Assembly: GCA_958296195.1 (NCBI GenBank)
Contig: OY282455.1
Span: 3,162,001 to 3,226,000 of the forward strand
Direction of reading: 5' to 3'
DNA: 64,000 nt
Origin: an uncultured Pseudomonadales bacterium
GTDB taxonomy: Bacteria > Pseudomonadota > Gammaproteobacteria > Pseudomonadales > Azotimanducaceae
The notes beneath the pieces were generated by a model, which made no database searches, was not told where the DNA came from, and was given only the letters and a program-made list of their open reading frames with translations. Both the position numbers and the translations under genes were made by a program. Below are positions 28,167-36,993 of this stretch, in pieces. The first letter of the stretch is position 1. Every line of letters begins with the position of its first letter.

Positions 28167-28931
28167 ATGTTTCCCCTTAGAGATGAAAACCCCACGCTGC
28201 GAACTCCCTTTGCGGTGATCGCCATCATCGCCCTGAACGCCTTGGCTTGGGGCTTGGTGCAGGGTTTTGGAGCGAACTATCCGCTTGCCGAATCTCTATG
28301 CCTGCACGGGCTGGTGCCGGCCGACCTGCTCGGCCTGATCGATCCGGGCCACCGAATCCCCATCGGCCACAATCTGGTGTGCGAACTGGACGGCGCATCA
28401 AGCCCGGCGACCTTGTTGACCTCCATGTTTCTGCATGGCGGCTGGTTCCACATTCTGGGCAACATGTGGTTTCTGTGGGTGTTCGGCGACAACATTGAGG
28501 AAGTCATGGGGCCGGTGCGGTTTGTTGGCTTCTACGTCCTGTGCGGCTTGGCCGCGGCCTTGGCGCAGATCATCAGCGACCCAGACAGCGCGGTTCCGAT
28601 GGTGGGCGCCTCCGGCGCCATCGGCGGGGTGATGGGCGGCTACGCCCTGCTCTACCCTCGCGCCCGAGTGCAGACCCTCGTCATCTTGGGCTTCTACATC
28701 ACCACCATCGCCGTACCCGCCTTTCTGATGCTCGGCTACTGGTTTCTGCTGCAAGTGTTGGGCGGGCTGCCGGCGCTTGGATCCGAAGGCGGCGGCGTGG
28801 CCTTCTGGGCACACGTCGGCGGTTTTCTGGCCGGCTTGGTTCTAGTCCACCCGTTCAAGCGCAGGGGCGCCCTGACCGCCGCCCGGTTCCGCCGCCCGCG
28901 ACGTCCAGGTTCAGGATCGCGCTGGTTCTGA
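28167..28931 (+). CDS. Rhomboid family intramembrane serine protease
   Basis: A 254-residue polytopic protease of the inner membrane that cuts substrate helices. Catalytic Ser149 lies in G-A-S-G-A-I-G-G and His216 in W-A-H-V-G-G-F. The loop motif H-I-L-G-N-M-W at 95-101 matches the conserved H-x-x-x-N. An extended loop between the first two helices (about 45-78) carries two cysteines. The C-terminus is a short basic tail. ATG at 28167 has no clear ribosome site. Confidence 0.92.
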   Translation: MFPLRDENPTLRTPFAVIAIIALNALAWGLVQGFGANYPLAESLCLHGLVPADLLGLIDPGHRIPIGHNLVCELDGASSPATLLTSMFLHGGWFHILGNMWFLWVFGDNIEEVMGPVRFVGFYVLCGLAAALAQIISDPDSAVPMVGASGAIGGVMGGYALLYPRARVQTLVILGFYITTIAVPAFLMLGYWFLLQVLGGLPALGSEGGGVAFWAHVGGFLAGLVLVHPFKRRGALTAARFRRPRRPGSGSRWF

Positions 28932-29065
28932 ACGCGCATTCCAACAACGCAAGCCAGCAGCTTCGCAGGACAGGTCCCAGCACTCCATAGAGGTTCGGTA
29001 GGACGCACTGCGGGGTTTGGTCGGAGGCAGCCACAACCAGGCGGGCGGCGTGTCATACTTGGGCC

Positions 29066-30709
29066 ATGCGCCGCTTCAACACCGAAGGCCCCGTCCGCCC
29101 GGACGACCACTACGCGATAGCGCCGCTCACGCGGGTGGATGTGGACGAACTGCTTGGCCTGATTCAGGCCAAGCGCTACTTCGTGCTGCACGCCCCGCGC
29201 CAAACCGGCAAGACCTCCGCCCTGCTGGCCCTGCGCGATCTGCTGAACGAGGCCGGAGAGGTTCTCTGCGTTTACGCAAACTTCGAGGTCGGGCAGGCGA
29301 TGCGCGAGAACTTGGAGCAGGCGCTGCGCGCCCTGCTGGACGAATTGGCGTCCCGGGCGCTTGCGGCCGGCGATGGGTTCCTTGAGGACGCCTGGCCGGA
29401 TGTTCTGGCGAAGTCCGGCCCCGGCGGGGCGCTGCGCGGGGCGCTGACCCGCTGGGCGGCCGCCTCCCCCAAGCCGCTGGTGCTGCTGATAGACGAGATC
29501 GACTCCCTAGTCGGGGACACTCTGCTGTCCGTGCTGCGCCAACTGCGGGCCGGCTACGATCGGCGCCCGGAGGGCTTCCCGCAAAGCGTGGTGCTGTGCG
29601 GCGTTCGCAACATCAGAGATTACCGCATCCGCTCCAGCTCCGGCGAGGTCATCGCCGGCGGCAGCCCGTTCAACATAGCGGCCAAGTCCCTGCGCCTGGG
29701 CGACTTCACGGAGGCCGAGACGCGGGCGCTCACCGCCCAGCACACCGCCGAGACCGGCCAGCCGTTCGCGCCGGAGGCGCTGGACGCGGTTTGGGAGCAG
29801 ACCCAAGGACAGCCCTGGCTGGTGAACGCGCTGTGCGCCGAAGCCTGCTTCGACAACAAGGCGGGGCGGGACCGCTCCCGCACCATCACCGCCGACGACA
29901 TCTTCGCCGCCCGGGAGGAGTTGATCCTGTCCCGGCGCACCCACCTGGACCAGTTGGCCCACAAGCTGGAGGAGGACCGGGTGCGGCGGGTGATCGAGCC
30001 GCTGCTCACCGACGCCGACCCGACTAGCTGCGACGTGTCCGACATCGGCTTCCAGCGCGACATCGACTACGTGCGCGACCTGGGCCTGATCGCCGCGGGC
30101 AACGGCATCCGCATGGCGAACCCCATCTACGCGGAGGTGGTGCCCCGGGAGCTCACCGCCGCCGCCCAGGAGCGTCTTGCGGAGCAGACCGCCTGGTACG
30201 TCAAGGACGACGGCGGCTTGGACATGGACAAGCTGCTGGCCGCCTTCCAGTCCTTCTTCCGCGAGCACTCGGAGCACTGGCTGGGCCGCTTCGACTACCG
30301 GGAGGCGGGGCCGCAGCTCATCCTGCAGGCCTACCTGCAGCGCGTCGTCAACGGCGGCGGGCGCATCGAGCGCGAGTACGGCCTGGGCCGCGGCGCCACG
30401 GACCTGCTGGTGCTGTGGCCGCACCGGGAGGGCCTGCCGTCCGACCTTTGGCGGCGCTTCGTGGTGGAGTGCAAGGTGCTGCGCGACGGCGACCGCCGCG
30501 GCCTGGAGGGAACCATCGAGCGGGGCGTGGAGCAGACCCTAGGCTACATGGACAAGTGCGCCAGCGGCGAGGGCCACTTAGTGGTCTTCAACCGCACAGG
30601 GGACGCCAAAGGCCCCGCCTCAAAGGAGGACGGCAAGCTGTGGAAGGACAGAGTGTTCCGGCGCGAGGAGGCCCGGGACGGTCGGAAACTGGTGGTTTGG
30701 GGGATGTAG
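29066..30709 (+). CDS. Tandem AAA-ATPase/PD-(D/E)XK protein, copy 1
   Basis: A 547-residue protein of the AAA-like type (closest to Pfam AAA_35 by recall). Walker A is A-P-R-Q-T-G-K-T at 43-50 and Walker B is L-V-L-L-I-D-E-I-D at 138-146. A winged-helix-like middle follows, then a C-terminal RecB-type nuclease fold with D446, E468-C-K470 and Q490-x3-Y494. Function is unknown; an ATP-gated nuclease is inferred. The next two genes are near-copies separated by only 4 bases. The start context is a repeated GGGCC-ATG with no proper ribosome site, so downstream genes are probably translated by coupling. Confidence 0.82.
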   Translation: MRRFNTEGPVRPDDHYAIAPLTRVDVDELLGLIQAKRYFVLHAPRQTGKTSALLALRDLLNEAGEVLCVYANFEVGQAMRENLEQALRALLDELASRALAAGDGFLEDAWPDVLAKSGPGGALRGALTRWAAASPKPLVLLIDEIDSLVGDTLLSVLRQLRAGYDRRPEGFPQSVVLCGVRNIRDYRIRSSSGEVIAGGSPFNIAAKSLRLGDFTEAETRALTAQHTAETGQPFAPEALDAVWEQTQGQPWLVNALCAEACFDNKAGRDRSRTITADDIFAAREELILSRRTHLDQLAHKLEEDRVRRVIEPLLTDADPTSCDVSDIGFQRDIDYVRDLGLIAAGNGIRMANPIYAEVVPRELTAAAQERLAEQTAWYVKDDGGLDMDKLLAAFQSFFREHSEHWLGRFDYREAGPQLILQAYLQRVVNGGGRIEREYGLGRGATDLLVLWPHREGLPSDLWRRFVVECKVLRDGDRRGLEGTIERGVEQTLGYMDKCASGEGHLVVFNRTGDAKGPASKEDGKLWKDRVFRREEARDGRKLVVWGM

Positions 30710-30713
30710 GGCC

Positions 30714-32336
30714 ATGCGCCGCTTCAACACCGAAGGCCCCGTCCGCCCAGACAAGCACTACGCGATAACGCCGCTCACGCGGGTGGATGTGGACGAACTG
30801 CTTGGCCTGATTCAGGCTGAGCGCTACTTCGTGCTGCACGCCCCGCGCCAAACCGGCAAGACCTCCGCCCTGCTGGCCCTGCGCGACCTGCTGAACGAGG
30901 CGGGGGAGGTCCTCTGCGTTTACGCAAACTTCGAGGTCGGGCAGGCGATGCGCGAGAACGTGGAGCAGGCGCTGCGCGCCCTGCTGGACGAACTGGCGTC
31001 CCGGGCGCTTGCGGCCGGCGATGGGTTTCTTGAGGATGCCTGGCCGAATGTTCTGGCGAAGTCCGGTCCCGGCGGGGCGCTGCGCGGGGCGCTGACCCGC
31101 TGGGCGGCCGCCTCCCCCAAGCCGCTGGTGCTGCTGATCGATGAGATAGATTCATTGGTCGGGGACACGCTCCTGTCGGTGCTGCGCCAACTGCGGGCCG
31201 GCTACGATCGGCGCCCGGAGGGCTTCCCGCAAAGCGTGGTGCTGTGCGGCGTTCGCAACATCAGGGATTACCGCATCCGCTCCAGCTCCGGCGAGGTCAT
31301 CGCCGGCGGCAGCCCGTTCAACATAGCGGCCAAGTCCCTGCGCCTGGGCGACTTCACAGAGGCCGAGACGCGGGCGCTCGTCTCCCAGCACACCGCCGAG
31401 ACCGGCCAGCCGTTCGCGCCGGAGGCGCTGGACGCCGTGTGGGAGCAGACCCAAGGCCAGCCCTGGCTGGTGAACGCGCTCTGCGCCGAAGCCTGCTTCG
31501 ACAACAAGGCGGGGCGGGACCGCTCCCGCACCATCACCGCCGACGACATCTTCGCCGCCCGGGAGGAGTTGATCCTGTCCCGGCGCACCCACCTGGACCA
31601 GTTGGCCCACAAGCTGGAGGAGGACCGGGTGCGGCGGGTGATCGAGCCGCTGCTGAGCGGCGGCGACGTGCGGCATGACGGGCGGGACCTGGAGTACGCA
31701 CGCGACCTGGGCCTGATCGCGCCGGACTCTCCGCCGCGCATGGCGAACCCCATCTACGCGGAGGTGGTGCCCCGGGAGTTGGGCTACGTCCTGCAGGACA
31801 GCCTCGACCAGAATCCCGCTTGGTACGTCAAAGCCGACGGCGACTTGGACATGGACAAGCTGCTGGCCGCCTTCCAGTCCTTCTTCCGCGAGCACTCGGA
31901 GCACTGGCTGGGCCGCTTCGACTACCGGGAGGCGGGGCCGCAGCTCATCCTGCAGGCCTACCTGCAGCGCATCGTCAACGGCGGCGGGCGCATCGAGCGC
32001 GAGTACGGCCTGGGCCGCGGCGCCACGGACCTGCTGGTGCTGTGGCCGCACCGGGAGGGCCTGCCGTCCGACCTTTGGCGGCGCTTCGTGGTGGAGTGCA
32101 AGGTGCTGCGCGACGGCGACCGCCGCGGCCTGGAGGGAACCATCGAGCGGGGCGTGGAGCAGACCCTGGGCTACATGGACAAGTGCGGCAGCGGCGAGGG
32201 GCACCTGGTGGTCTTCAACCGCACAGGGGACGCCAAAGGCCCCGCCTCAAAGAAGGACAGCAAGCATTGGGAGGACAGAGTGTTCCGGCGCGAGGAGGCC
32301 CGGGACGGCCGGAAACTCGTGGTTTGGGGAATGTAG
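30714..32336 (+). CDS. Tandem AAA-ATPase/PD-(D/E)XK protein, copy 2
   Basis: A 540-residue paralogue of copy 1. The ATPase half (residues 1-313) is almost identical, with all ATP-site residues kept. Residues about 313-376, between the ATPase and nuclease parts, are replaced by an unrelated-looking shorter segment containing S-G-G-D-V-R-H-D-G and L-Q-D-S-L-D-Q-N-P. The nuclease part is again almost identical, with D, E-C-K and Q-x3-Y intact. The swapped region is where a sensor or partner-binding surface could sit. ATG at 30714 is 4 bases after the copy 1 stop. Confidence 0.82.
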   Translation: MRRFNTEGPVRPDKHYAITPLTRVDVDELLGLIQAERYFVLHAPRQTGKTSALLALRDLLNEAGEVLCVYANFEVGQAMRENVEQALRALLDELASRALAAGDGFLEDAWPNVLAKSGPGGALRGALTRWAAASPKPLVLLIDEIDSLVGDTLLSVLRQLRAGYDRRPEGFPQSVVLCGVRNIRDYRIRSSSGEVIAGGSPFNIAAKSLRLGDFTEAETRALVSQHTAETGQPFAPEALDAVWEQTQGQPWLVNALCAEACFDNKAGRDRSRTITADDIFAAREELILSRRTHLDQLAHKLEEDRVRRVIEPLLSGGDVRHDGRDLEYARDLGLIAPDSPPRMANPIYAEVVPRELGYVLQDSLDQNPAWYVKADGDLDMDKLLAAFQSFFREHSEHWLGRFDYREAGPQLILQAYLQRIVNGGGRIEREYGLGRGATDLLVLWPHREGLPSDLWRRFVVECKVLRDGDRRGLEGTIERGVEQTLGYMDKCGSGEGHLVVFNRTGDAKGPASKKDSKHWEDRVFRREEARDGRKLVVWGM

Positions 32337-32340
32337 GGCC

Positions 32341-34035
32341 ATGCGCCGCTTCAACACCGAAGGCCCCGTCCGCCCGGACGACCACTATGCGATAGCGCCG
32401 CTCACGCGGGTGGATGTGGACGAACTGCTTGGCCTGATTCGGGCCAAGCGCTACTTCGTGCTGCACGCCCCTAGGCAAACCGGCAAGACCTCCGCCCTGA
32501 TCGCCCTGCGCGACCTGCTGAACAGCGGCGCGGCTGGCAACTTCCGCTGCGTGGATGTCAATGTCGAGGTTGGGCAGGTGGCGCGGGACGACACGGCCGA
32601 AGGCATCCGCGCCATTCTGAGCATCCTGTCCGCCCGGGCGCAGCTATTGGGCGACAACTTTCTGCGCACTGCCTGGCCGGACATTCTGGCGATGTCGGGA
32701 CCCAACGACGCCCTTCGGGACGCGCTGACGCAATGGTGCATGGCCGACCCAACGCCGCTGGTTTTGCTGATAGACGAGATCGACTCCCTAGTCGGGGACA
32801 CTCTGCTGTCCGTGCTGCGCCAGCTTCGCGCCGGCTACCAGCAGCGCCCGGAGGGCTTCCCGCAGAGCCTAGTGCTGTGCGGCGTGCGCGACATTTCCAT
32901 GCGAGGGGCAAGCCCCTCGCGCTCCCCGGCTGAAGGCTCCCACGACTACCGCATCCGCTCCAGCTCCGGCGAGGTCATCGCCGGCGGCAGCCCGTTCAAC
33001 ATAGCGGCCAAGTCCCTGCGCCTGGGCGACTTCACGGAGGCCGAGACGCGGGCGCTCACTGCCCAGCACACCGCCGAGACCGGCCAGCCGTTCGCGCCGG
33101 AGGCGCTGGGCGCGGTTTGGGAGCAGACCCAAGGCCAGCCCTGGCTGGTGAACGCGCTGTGCGCCGAAGCCTGCTTCGACAACAAGGCGGGGCGGGACCG
33201 CTCCCGCACCATCACCGCCGACGACATCTTCGCCGCCCGGGAGGAGTTGATCCTGTCCCGGCGCACCCACCTGGACCAGTTGGCCCACAAGCTGGAGGAG
33301 GATCGGGTGCGGCGGGTGATCGAGCCGCTGCTCACCGACGCCGACCCGACTAGCTGCGACGTGTCCGACATCGGCTTCCAGCGCGACATCGACTACGTGC
33401 GCGACCTGGGCCTGATCGCCGCCGGCAACGGCATCCGCATGGCGAACCCCATCTACGCGGAGGTGGTGCCCCGGGAGCTCACCGCCGCCGCCCAGGAGCG
33501 TCTTGCGGAGCAAACCGCCTGGTACGTCAAAGACGACGGCGACTTGGACATGGACAAGCTGCTGGCCGCCTTCCAGTCCTTCTTCCGCGAGCACTCCGAG
33601 CACTGGCTGGGCCGCTTCGACTACCGAGAGGCGGGGCCGCAGCTCATCCTGCAGGCCTACCTGCAGCGCATCGTCAACGGCGGCGGGCGCATCGAGCGCG
33701 AGTACGGCCTGGGCCGCGGCGCCACGGACCTGCTGGTGCTGTGGCCGCACCGGGAGGGCCTGCCGTCCGACCTTTGGCGGCGCTTCGTGGTGGAGTGCAA
33801 GGTGCTGCGCGACTGCGACCACCGCGGCTTGGAAGGGACCATCGAGCGGGGCGTGGAGCAAACCTTGGACTACATGGACAAGTGCGCCAGCGGCGAGGGC
33901 CACCTCGTGGTCTTCGACCGCACGGGGGACACCAAGGGAGACGCCTTAAAGGATGGAGGCAAGCATTGGGAGGACCGAGTGTTCCGGCGTGAGGAGGCCC
34001 GGGACGGCCGGAAACTCGTGGTTTGGGGGATGTAA
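32341..34035 (+). CDS. Tandem AAA-ATPase/PD-(D/E)XK protein, copy 3
   Basis: A 564-residue paralogue. Walker A and B are identical to the other copies, but residues about 61-178 differ strongly (for example N-F-R-C-V-D-V-N-V-E-V-G near 67), apart from the Walker B strand. Residues about 187-202 hold a 16-residue insert S-M-R-G-A-S-P-S-R-S-P absent from copies 1 and 2. The segment before the nuclease matches copy 1, not copy 2. Nuclease residues are conserved. The gene therefore looks like a mosaic. ATG at 32341 is 4 bases after the copy 2 stop. Confidence 0.82.
   Translation: MRRFNTEGPVRPDDHYAIAPLTRVDVDELLGLIRAKRYFVLHAPRQTGKTSALIALRDLLNSGAAGNFRCVDVNVEVGQVARDDTAEGIRAILSILSARAQLLGDNFLRTAWPDILAMSGPNDALRDALTQWCMADPTPLVLLIDEIDSLVGDTLLSVLRQLRAGYQQRPEGFPQSLVLCGVRDISMRGASPSRSPAEGSHDYRIRSSSGEVIAGGSPFNIAAKSLRLGDFTEAETRALTAQHTAETGQPFAPEALGAVWEQTQGQPWLVNALCAEACFDNKAGRDRSRTITADDIFAAREELILSRRTHLDQLAHKLEEDRVRRVIEPLLTDADPTSCDVSDIGFQRDIDYVRDLGLIAAGNGIRMANPIYAEVVPRELTAAAQERLAEQTAWYVKDDGDLDMDKLLAAFQSFFREHSEHWLGRFDYREAGPQLILQAYLQRIVNGGGRIEREYGLGRGATDLLVLWPHREGLPSDLWRRFVVECKVLRDCDHRGLEGTIERGVEQTLDYMDKCASGEGHLVVFDRTGDTKGDALKDGGKHWEDRVFRREEARDGRKLVVWGM
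32896..32943 (+). repeat. Palindromic in-frame insertion in copy 3
   Basis: Relative to copies 1 and 2, about 48 bases replace one codon here without breaking the frame. The core GCGAGGGGC (32901-32909) and GCCCCTCGC (32912-32920) form a perfect 9-bp hairpin around two bases. This resembles REP-type or palindromic elements that insert inside genes and add peptide. I found no second copy by eye. Confidence 0.6.
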
Positions 34036-34296
34036 GGCCCTTAAACGCCCGTCAAAACCCAAGTTGCGCAAGCGGCAGATGAAAGTGCTGCGTTTACAGG
34101 GTGTCCAGCGGCTCAGGGACCGGCTCGCCATTTAGATTGAGTCCAGACAGAACTCGCATGATCCGCAAGCCCGCCTACGCACAGATTCCCAGCGCACTAG
34201 CCAGTCCGGTCTAGGGGGAGGTGGCCTTGCCGGGTGTACTTTTTGGGAATTACATAGAATAGTTGACAAGCAAGGCCGCAGCCTCCGCCTCGTGCC

Positions 34297-35172
34297 TTAA
34301 CCTCCTTGGCAACCATTGTCGCACAAGGCAAGGAACTCAACCTCGTCAATGATTCTGACCCGATTGCCCTGCCGGTTCAGGTCTTCCGCCTTGCGTTGCT
34401 TGCTCGATTTTTTCCCTTTGACCAAGCTGGAGTTCTGCACCCCAACAACCAAGTAGTCCGTTTTCGCGGTGACGGTGGCCGTGGCGAGAAAGCCGGCTTG
34501 CGCAGCCGCCGCAACAGCTTCCTTGCGCTTCAGTCCAAGTGCTCCAGTAAAGCAAACCACATCACCAAAGTGCTCCCCATCCCCGTTCGGCTCTTGGGCG
34601 ATTTCGGAAAAGCACCTGCCCTTGGTGTTGGTGCGCTTGGTGATTGGAAGATTGGTGCGCTTCAGCCAGTAGTCCAGCCCTTCGCCGGAGTGCTCAAAGG
34701 CGGCAAGCAGCACCTTTGCGGCCATGCGAGCGTCCGCCAAGGCGTCGTGATGGCCGCCCTCGTCGTAGAATCCCAACCTTTCGCACACGGCCTGTAAGCC
34801 GTGCCCCTTCTCCCCCAACCAGCACCGCCTCGACACCCTTGCCGTGTCCAGCCACTGCACACTAGACAAACGAACGCCAGCCGCCTTCAGGCAGCTTTGG
34901 TCAAACGTCGTATGGGTGGCAACCGTGGTCACGTCGCCGATGAAGCGAACGGCCTTCCGTAGAACTTCACCCAAGTGCGGCGCGTTCGCTAGGGCCTTTT
35001 CGTCAATGCCGTGGATGTCGGTGAAGAAAGGGTCAACCACCGGCGTGTGTATCAATGACGAAAATTCATCAACAATTGCGTTGTCCACCACCTTGACCAT
35101 TCCCAATTGGCAGATGGATGCGCGGCAGTAGGTGGCCGTCTCAAGATCCAGCGCTATGAAACTATCCGCCAT
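34297..35172 (-). CDS. DnaQ-type 3'-5' exonuclease with C-terminal BRCT domain
   Basis: A 291-residue protein. The N-terminal exonuclease has D9 and E11 in A-L-D-L-E-T, a T-H-T-T-F-D segment near 85, and the closing H-H-D-A-L-A-D-A-R near 140 (the H-x4-D of DEDDh exonucleases). From about residue 205, F-G-D-V-V-C-F-T-G-A-L to T-D-Y-L-V-V-G is a BRCT domain of the DNA ligase/DnaQ type. Such fusions act in DNA repair or proofreading. ATG at 35172 follows AAGGAG. It sits beside the ATPase-nuclease array but on the opposite strand, so a link is speculative. Confidence 0.87.
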   Translation of the reverse strand: MADSFIALDLETATYCRASICQLGMVKVVDNAIVDEFSSLIHTPVVDPFFTDIHGIDEKALANAPHLGEVLRKAVRFIGDVTTVATHTTFDQSCLKAAGVRLSSVQWLDTARVSRRCWLGEKGHGLQAVCERLGFYDEGGHHDALADARMAAKVLLAAFEHSGEGLDYWLKRTNLPITKRTNTKGRCFSEIAQEPNGDGEHFGDVVCFTGALGLKRKEAVAAAAQAGFLATATVTAKTDYLVVGVQNSSLVKGKKSSKQRKAEDLNRQGNRVRIIDEVEFLALCDNGCQGG

Positions 35173-35215
35173 TTCAGTTCTCCTTTGCTGCATGAAACGA
35201 AGCGGCATTGCTGCC

Positions 35216-35719
35216 CTAGTTGATGCTCCGCATCGTCTTCTTGCCAACTTTCCTGCGTAACTCCCTACTTTTTGTCAGCCATGCGTGTAGCAGGCCGGCG
35301 GCGGCGCCGGCTAGGGCTTGGGCGCTCAGACCGCCGAGGGTTCTGGCCCCCGCCACCGGCATAACCTCCAGCAGGCCCTGCATCGTCAGCAGCGCGGCGG
35401 CCATGGCGACGGCCCCCGCCGAACCATAACCAAGGTAGTGAAGGCCGGGACCGGCCACGCCCTTGCGGCGCAACTGCCTGATGATGAGCGCGGCCACCGG
35501 GAAGGCGATGAGAAAGCCCACCGCGGTGATGGCGGCGAACAACGGCCCCATGCCGACCAAGTCGCGGCCCATGGTCGAAAGCCACGCATCAGCGCCGATG
35601 GCGACGCCCAAGTCCGCAGCCAGGGTGCGCAGCACAAAATGCGTCGAGAACAAAGACCCCAGAGCGGCGGCCAACGCAACGGCGGCGGCGTAACCGATGA
35701 TTTGGCGCACCCACAACAT
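35216..35719 (-). CDS. Four-helix membrane protein of unknown function
   Basis: A 167-residue hydrophobic protein with four likely membrane helices (about 5-25, 58-80, 96-112 and 124-145) and a basic C-terminus. No family signature is recognised. Its ATG at 35719 is only 11 bases from the divergent start at 35731, so promoters must lie within one or both genes. Confidence 0.7.
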   Translation of the reverse strand: MLWVRQIIGYAAAVALAAALGSLFSTHFVLRTLAADLGVAIGADAWLSTMGRDLVGMGPLFAAITAVGFLIAFPVAALIIRQLRRKGVAGPGLHYLGYGSAGAVAMAAALLTMQGLLEVMPVAGARTLGGLSAQALAGAAAGLLHAWLTKSRELRRKVGKKTMRSIN

Positions 35720-35730
35720 GGAGTAGCATA

Positions 35731-36885
35731 GTGACGGTTTTCAACCCAATGGGGAAGAGAGTGAAGCGAATTTTTCTCATCGCCGGCTTGGTCTTAGCGA
35801 CCAGCCCGGCTCTTGGCGGCTACCAGTTAAACACCCTTGCGGAGGGTCTTAACCATCCTTGGTGCATGGCTTTTCTGCCGGATGGCGGCCTGCTGGTGAC
35901 GGAGCGCGACGGCGCCCTGCGAATCATCCGCGACGGTGTGCTTGCCCCACAGCCTATTGCCGGTGTGCCGGAGGTTTACGCCCGCGGCCAAGGCGGGTTT
36001 TTCGACGTGGTGCTGCACCCGGAGTTCGCCGCCAATCGCCTGCTCTATTTGACCTACGCGCATGGAACGCGCCAGGAAAACGCCACCCGCATCGCCCGCG
36101 CCCGCTTCACCGGGGAGGCGCTTGAGGACTTGCAGGTCATCTTCACGGTGGCCCCCCTTAAGGACACGCCACACCACTTCGGCGGGCGGCTGCTGTTCCT
36201 GCCGGACGGCACCCTGTTGCTGACCACCGGCGACGGTTACGTTTACCGGGAGGCGGCGCAACAGCTCGATTCATTGCTCGGCAAGGTTGTGCGCCTCACC
36301 GACACGGGCGCACCGGCACCGGACAACCCCTTTGTCGGAACGCCGGACGCCCGCCCGGAGATCTGGACGCTGGGGCACCGCAATCCACAGGGCTTGGTGA
36401 TGGATGGCGACGGGCGGGTGTACCTGCATGAGCACGGGCCAAGGGGCGGCGACGAACTCAACCTCATCGAGCCGGGCAAGAACTACGGCTGGCCGGTGGC
36501 CACCTTCGGCATCGACTACAACGGCGCCGTGATATCGCCCTTCACCGAATATGAGGGCATGACTCAACCGCTCCTGCAGTGGACGCCGTCCATCGCCCCC
36601 GGCGGCATGGCTTGGCACCCCGGTGGCGTCTTTCCCGAATGGCGCGGCAGCCTGTTCGTCACCTCCCTAGTCTTCAACCATGTGCAGCGCATCACCATTG
36701 AGGACGGCCAAGCCGGCGAACCGCAACGCATGTTTGAAGAGATAGACGAGCGCATCCGCGACGTGCGGGCAGCGCCGGACGGCCGGCTGTACATCCTTAC
36801 GGACTCCGACAACGGACGGATCATCCGGGTAGATCCAACCGAGGCGCGACCTACTTCGCTGCAGCACACTGCACCTAATGCATGA
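35731..36885 (+). CDS. PQQ-dependent aldose sugar dehydrogenase-like protein
   Basis: A 384-residue exported beta-propeller resembling E. coli YliI and soluble glucose dehydrogenase, which oxidise aldoses with PQQ. A signal peptide runs to about residue 29 (A-L-G-G). Typical propeller segments follow: N-H-P-W-C-M-A-F-L-P near 41, H-H-F-G-G-R-L-L-F near 148, G-H-R-N-P-Q-G-L near 216, and H-G-P-R-G-G-D-E near 235. GTG at 35731 is chosen because GGAG lies 7 bases upstream; the ATG at 35749 is the alternative. The electron acceptor is not evident. Confidence 0.88.
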   Translation: MTVFNPMGKRVKRIFLIAGLVLATSPALGGYQLNTLAEGLNHPWCMAFLPDGGLLVTERDGALRIIRDGVLAPQPIAGVPEVYARGQGGFFDVVLHPEFAANRLLYLTYAHGTRQENATRIARARFTGEALEDLQVIFTVAPLKDTPHHFGGRLLFLPDGTLLLTTGDGYVYREAAQQLDSLLGKVVRLTDTGAPAPDNPFVGTPDARPEIWTLGHRNPQGLVMDGDGRVYLHEHGPRGGDELNLIEPGKNYGWPVATFGIDYNGAVISPFTEYEGMTQPLLQWTPSIAPGGMAWHPGGVFPEWRGSLFVTSLVFNHVQRITIEDGQAGEPQRMFEEIDERIRDVRAAPDGRLYILTDSDNGRIIRVDPTEARPTSLQHTAPNA

Positions 36886-36993
36886 CGAAAACGCGCTGCA
36901 AGGCAGGCAATTGGCCGCAAAAAGAAAGGGCCAAAACAGGAGTCACCAAGGAACTAGCGTGGCAGGGTTGGCGAGTCGGCAAGTGGATTTGAA

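Larger units (their letters stand above)
29066..34035 (+). repeat. Three tandem paralogous ATPase-nuclease genes
   Basis: Three genes of about 1.65 kb stand head to tail with 4-base gaps and the same start sequence. Most of their length is almost identical at DNA level, but copy 3 differs from copies 1 and 2 between about 32520 and 32880, and copy 2 differs from 1 and 3 between about 31650 and 31840. Copy 3 also has an inserted palindromic block. The pattern points to duplication followed by gene conversion or block replacement. Confidence 0.85.

Noticed and set aside
32869..33903. 344-codon frame opposite copy 3 of the ATPase array
   Set aside because: Matching frames occur opposite all three copies because the DNA is duplicated. 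No protein-like motif is present.
29066..34035. The three repeats as a CRISPR or transposon array
   Set aside because: The repeat unit is a full 1.6-kb gene without spacers, inverted ends or a transposase.
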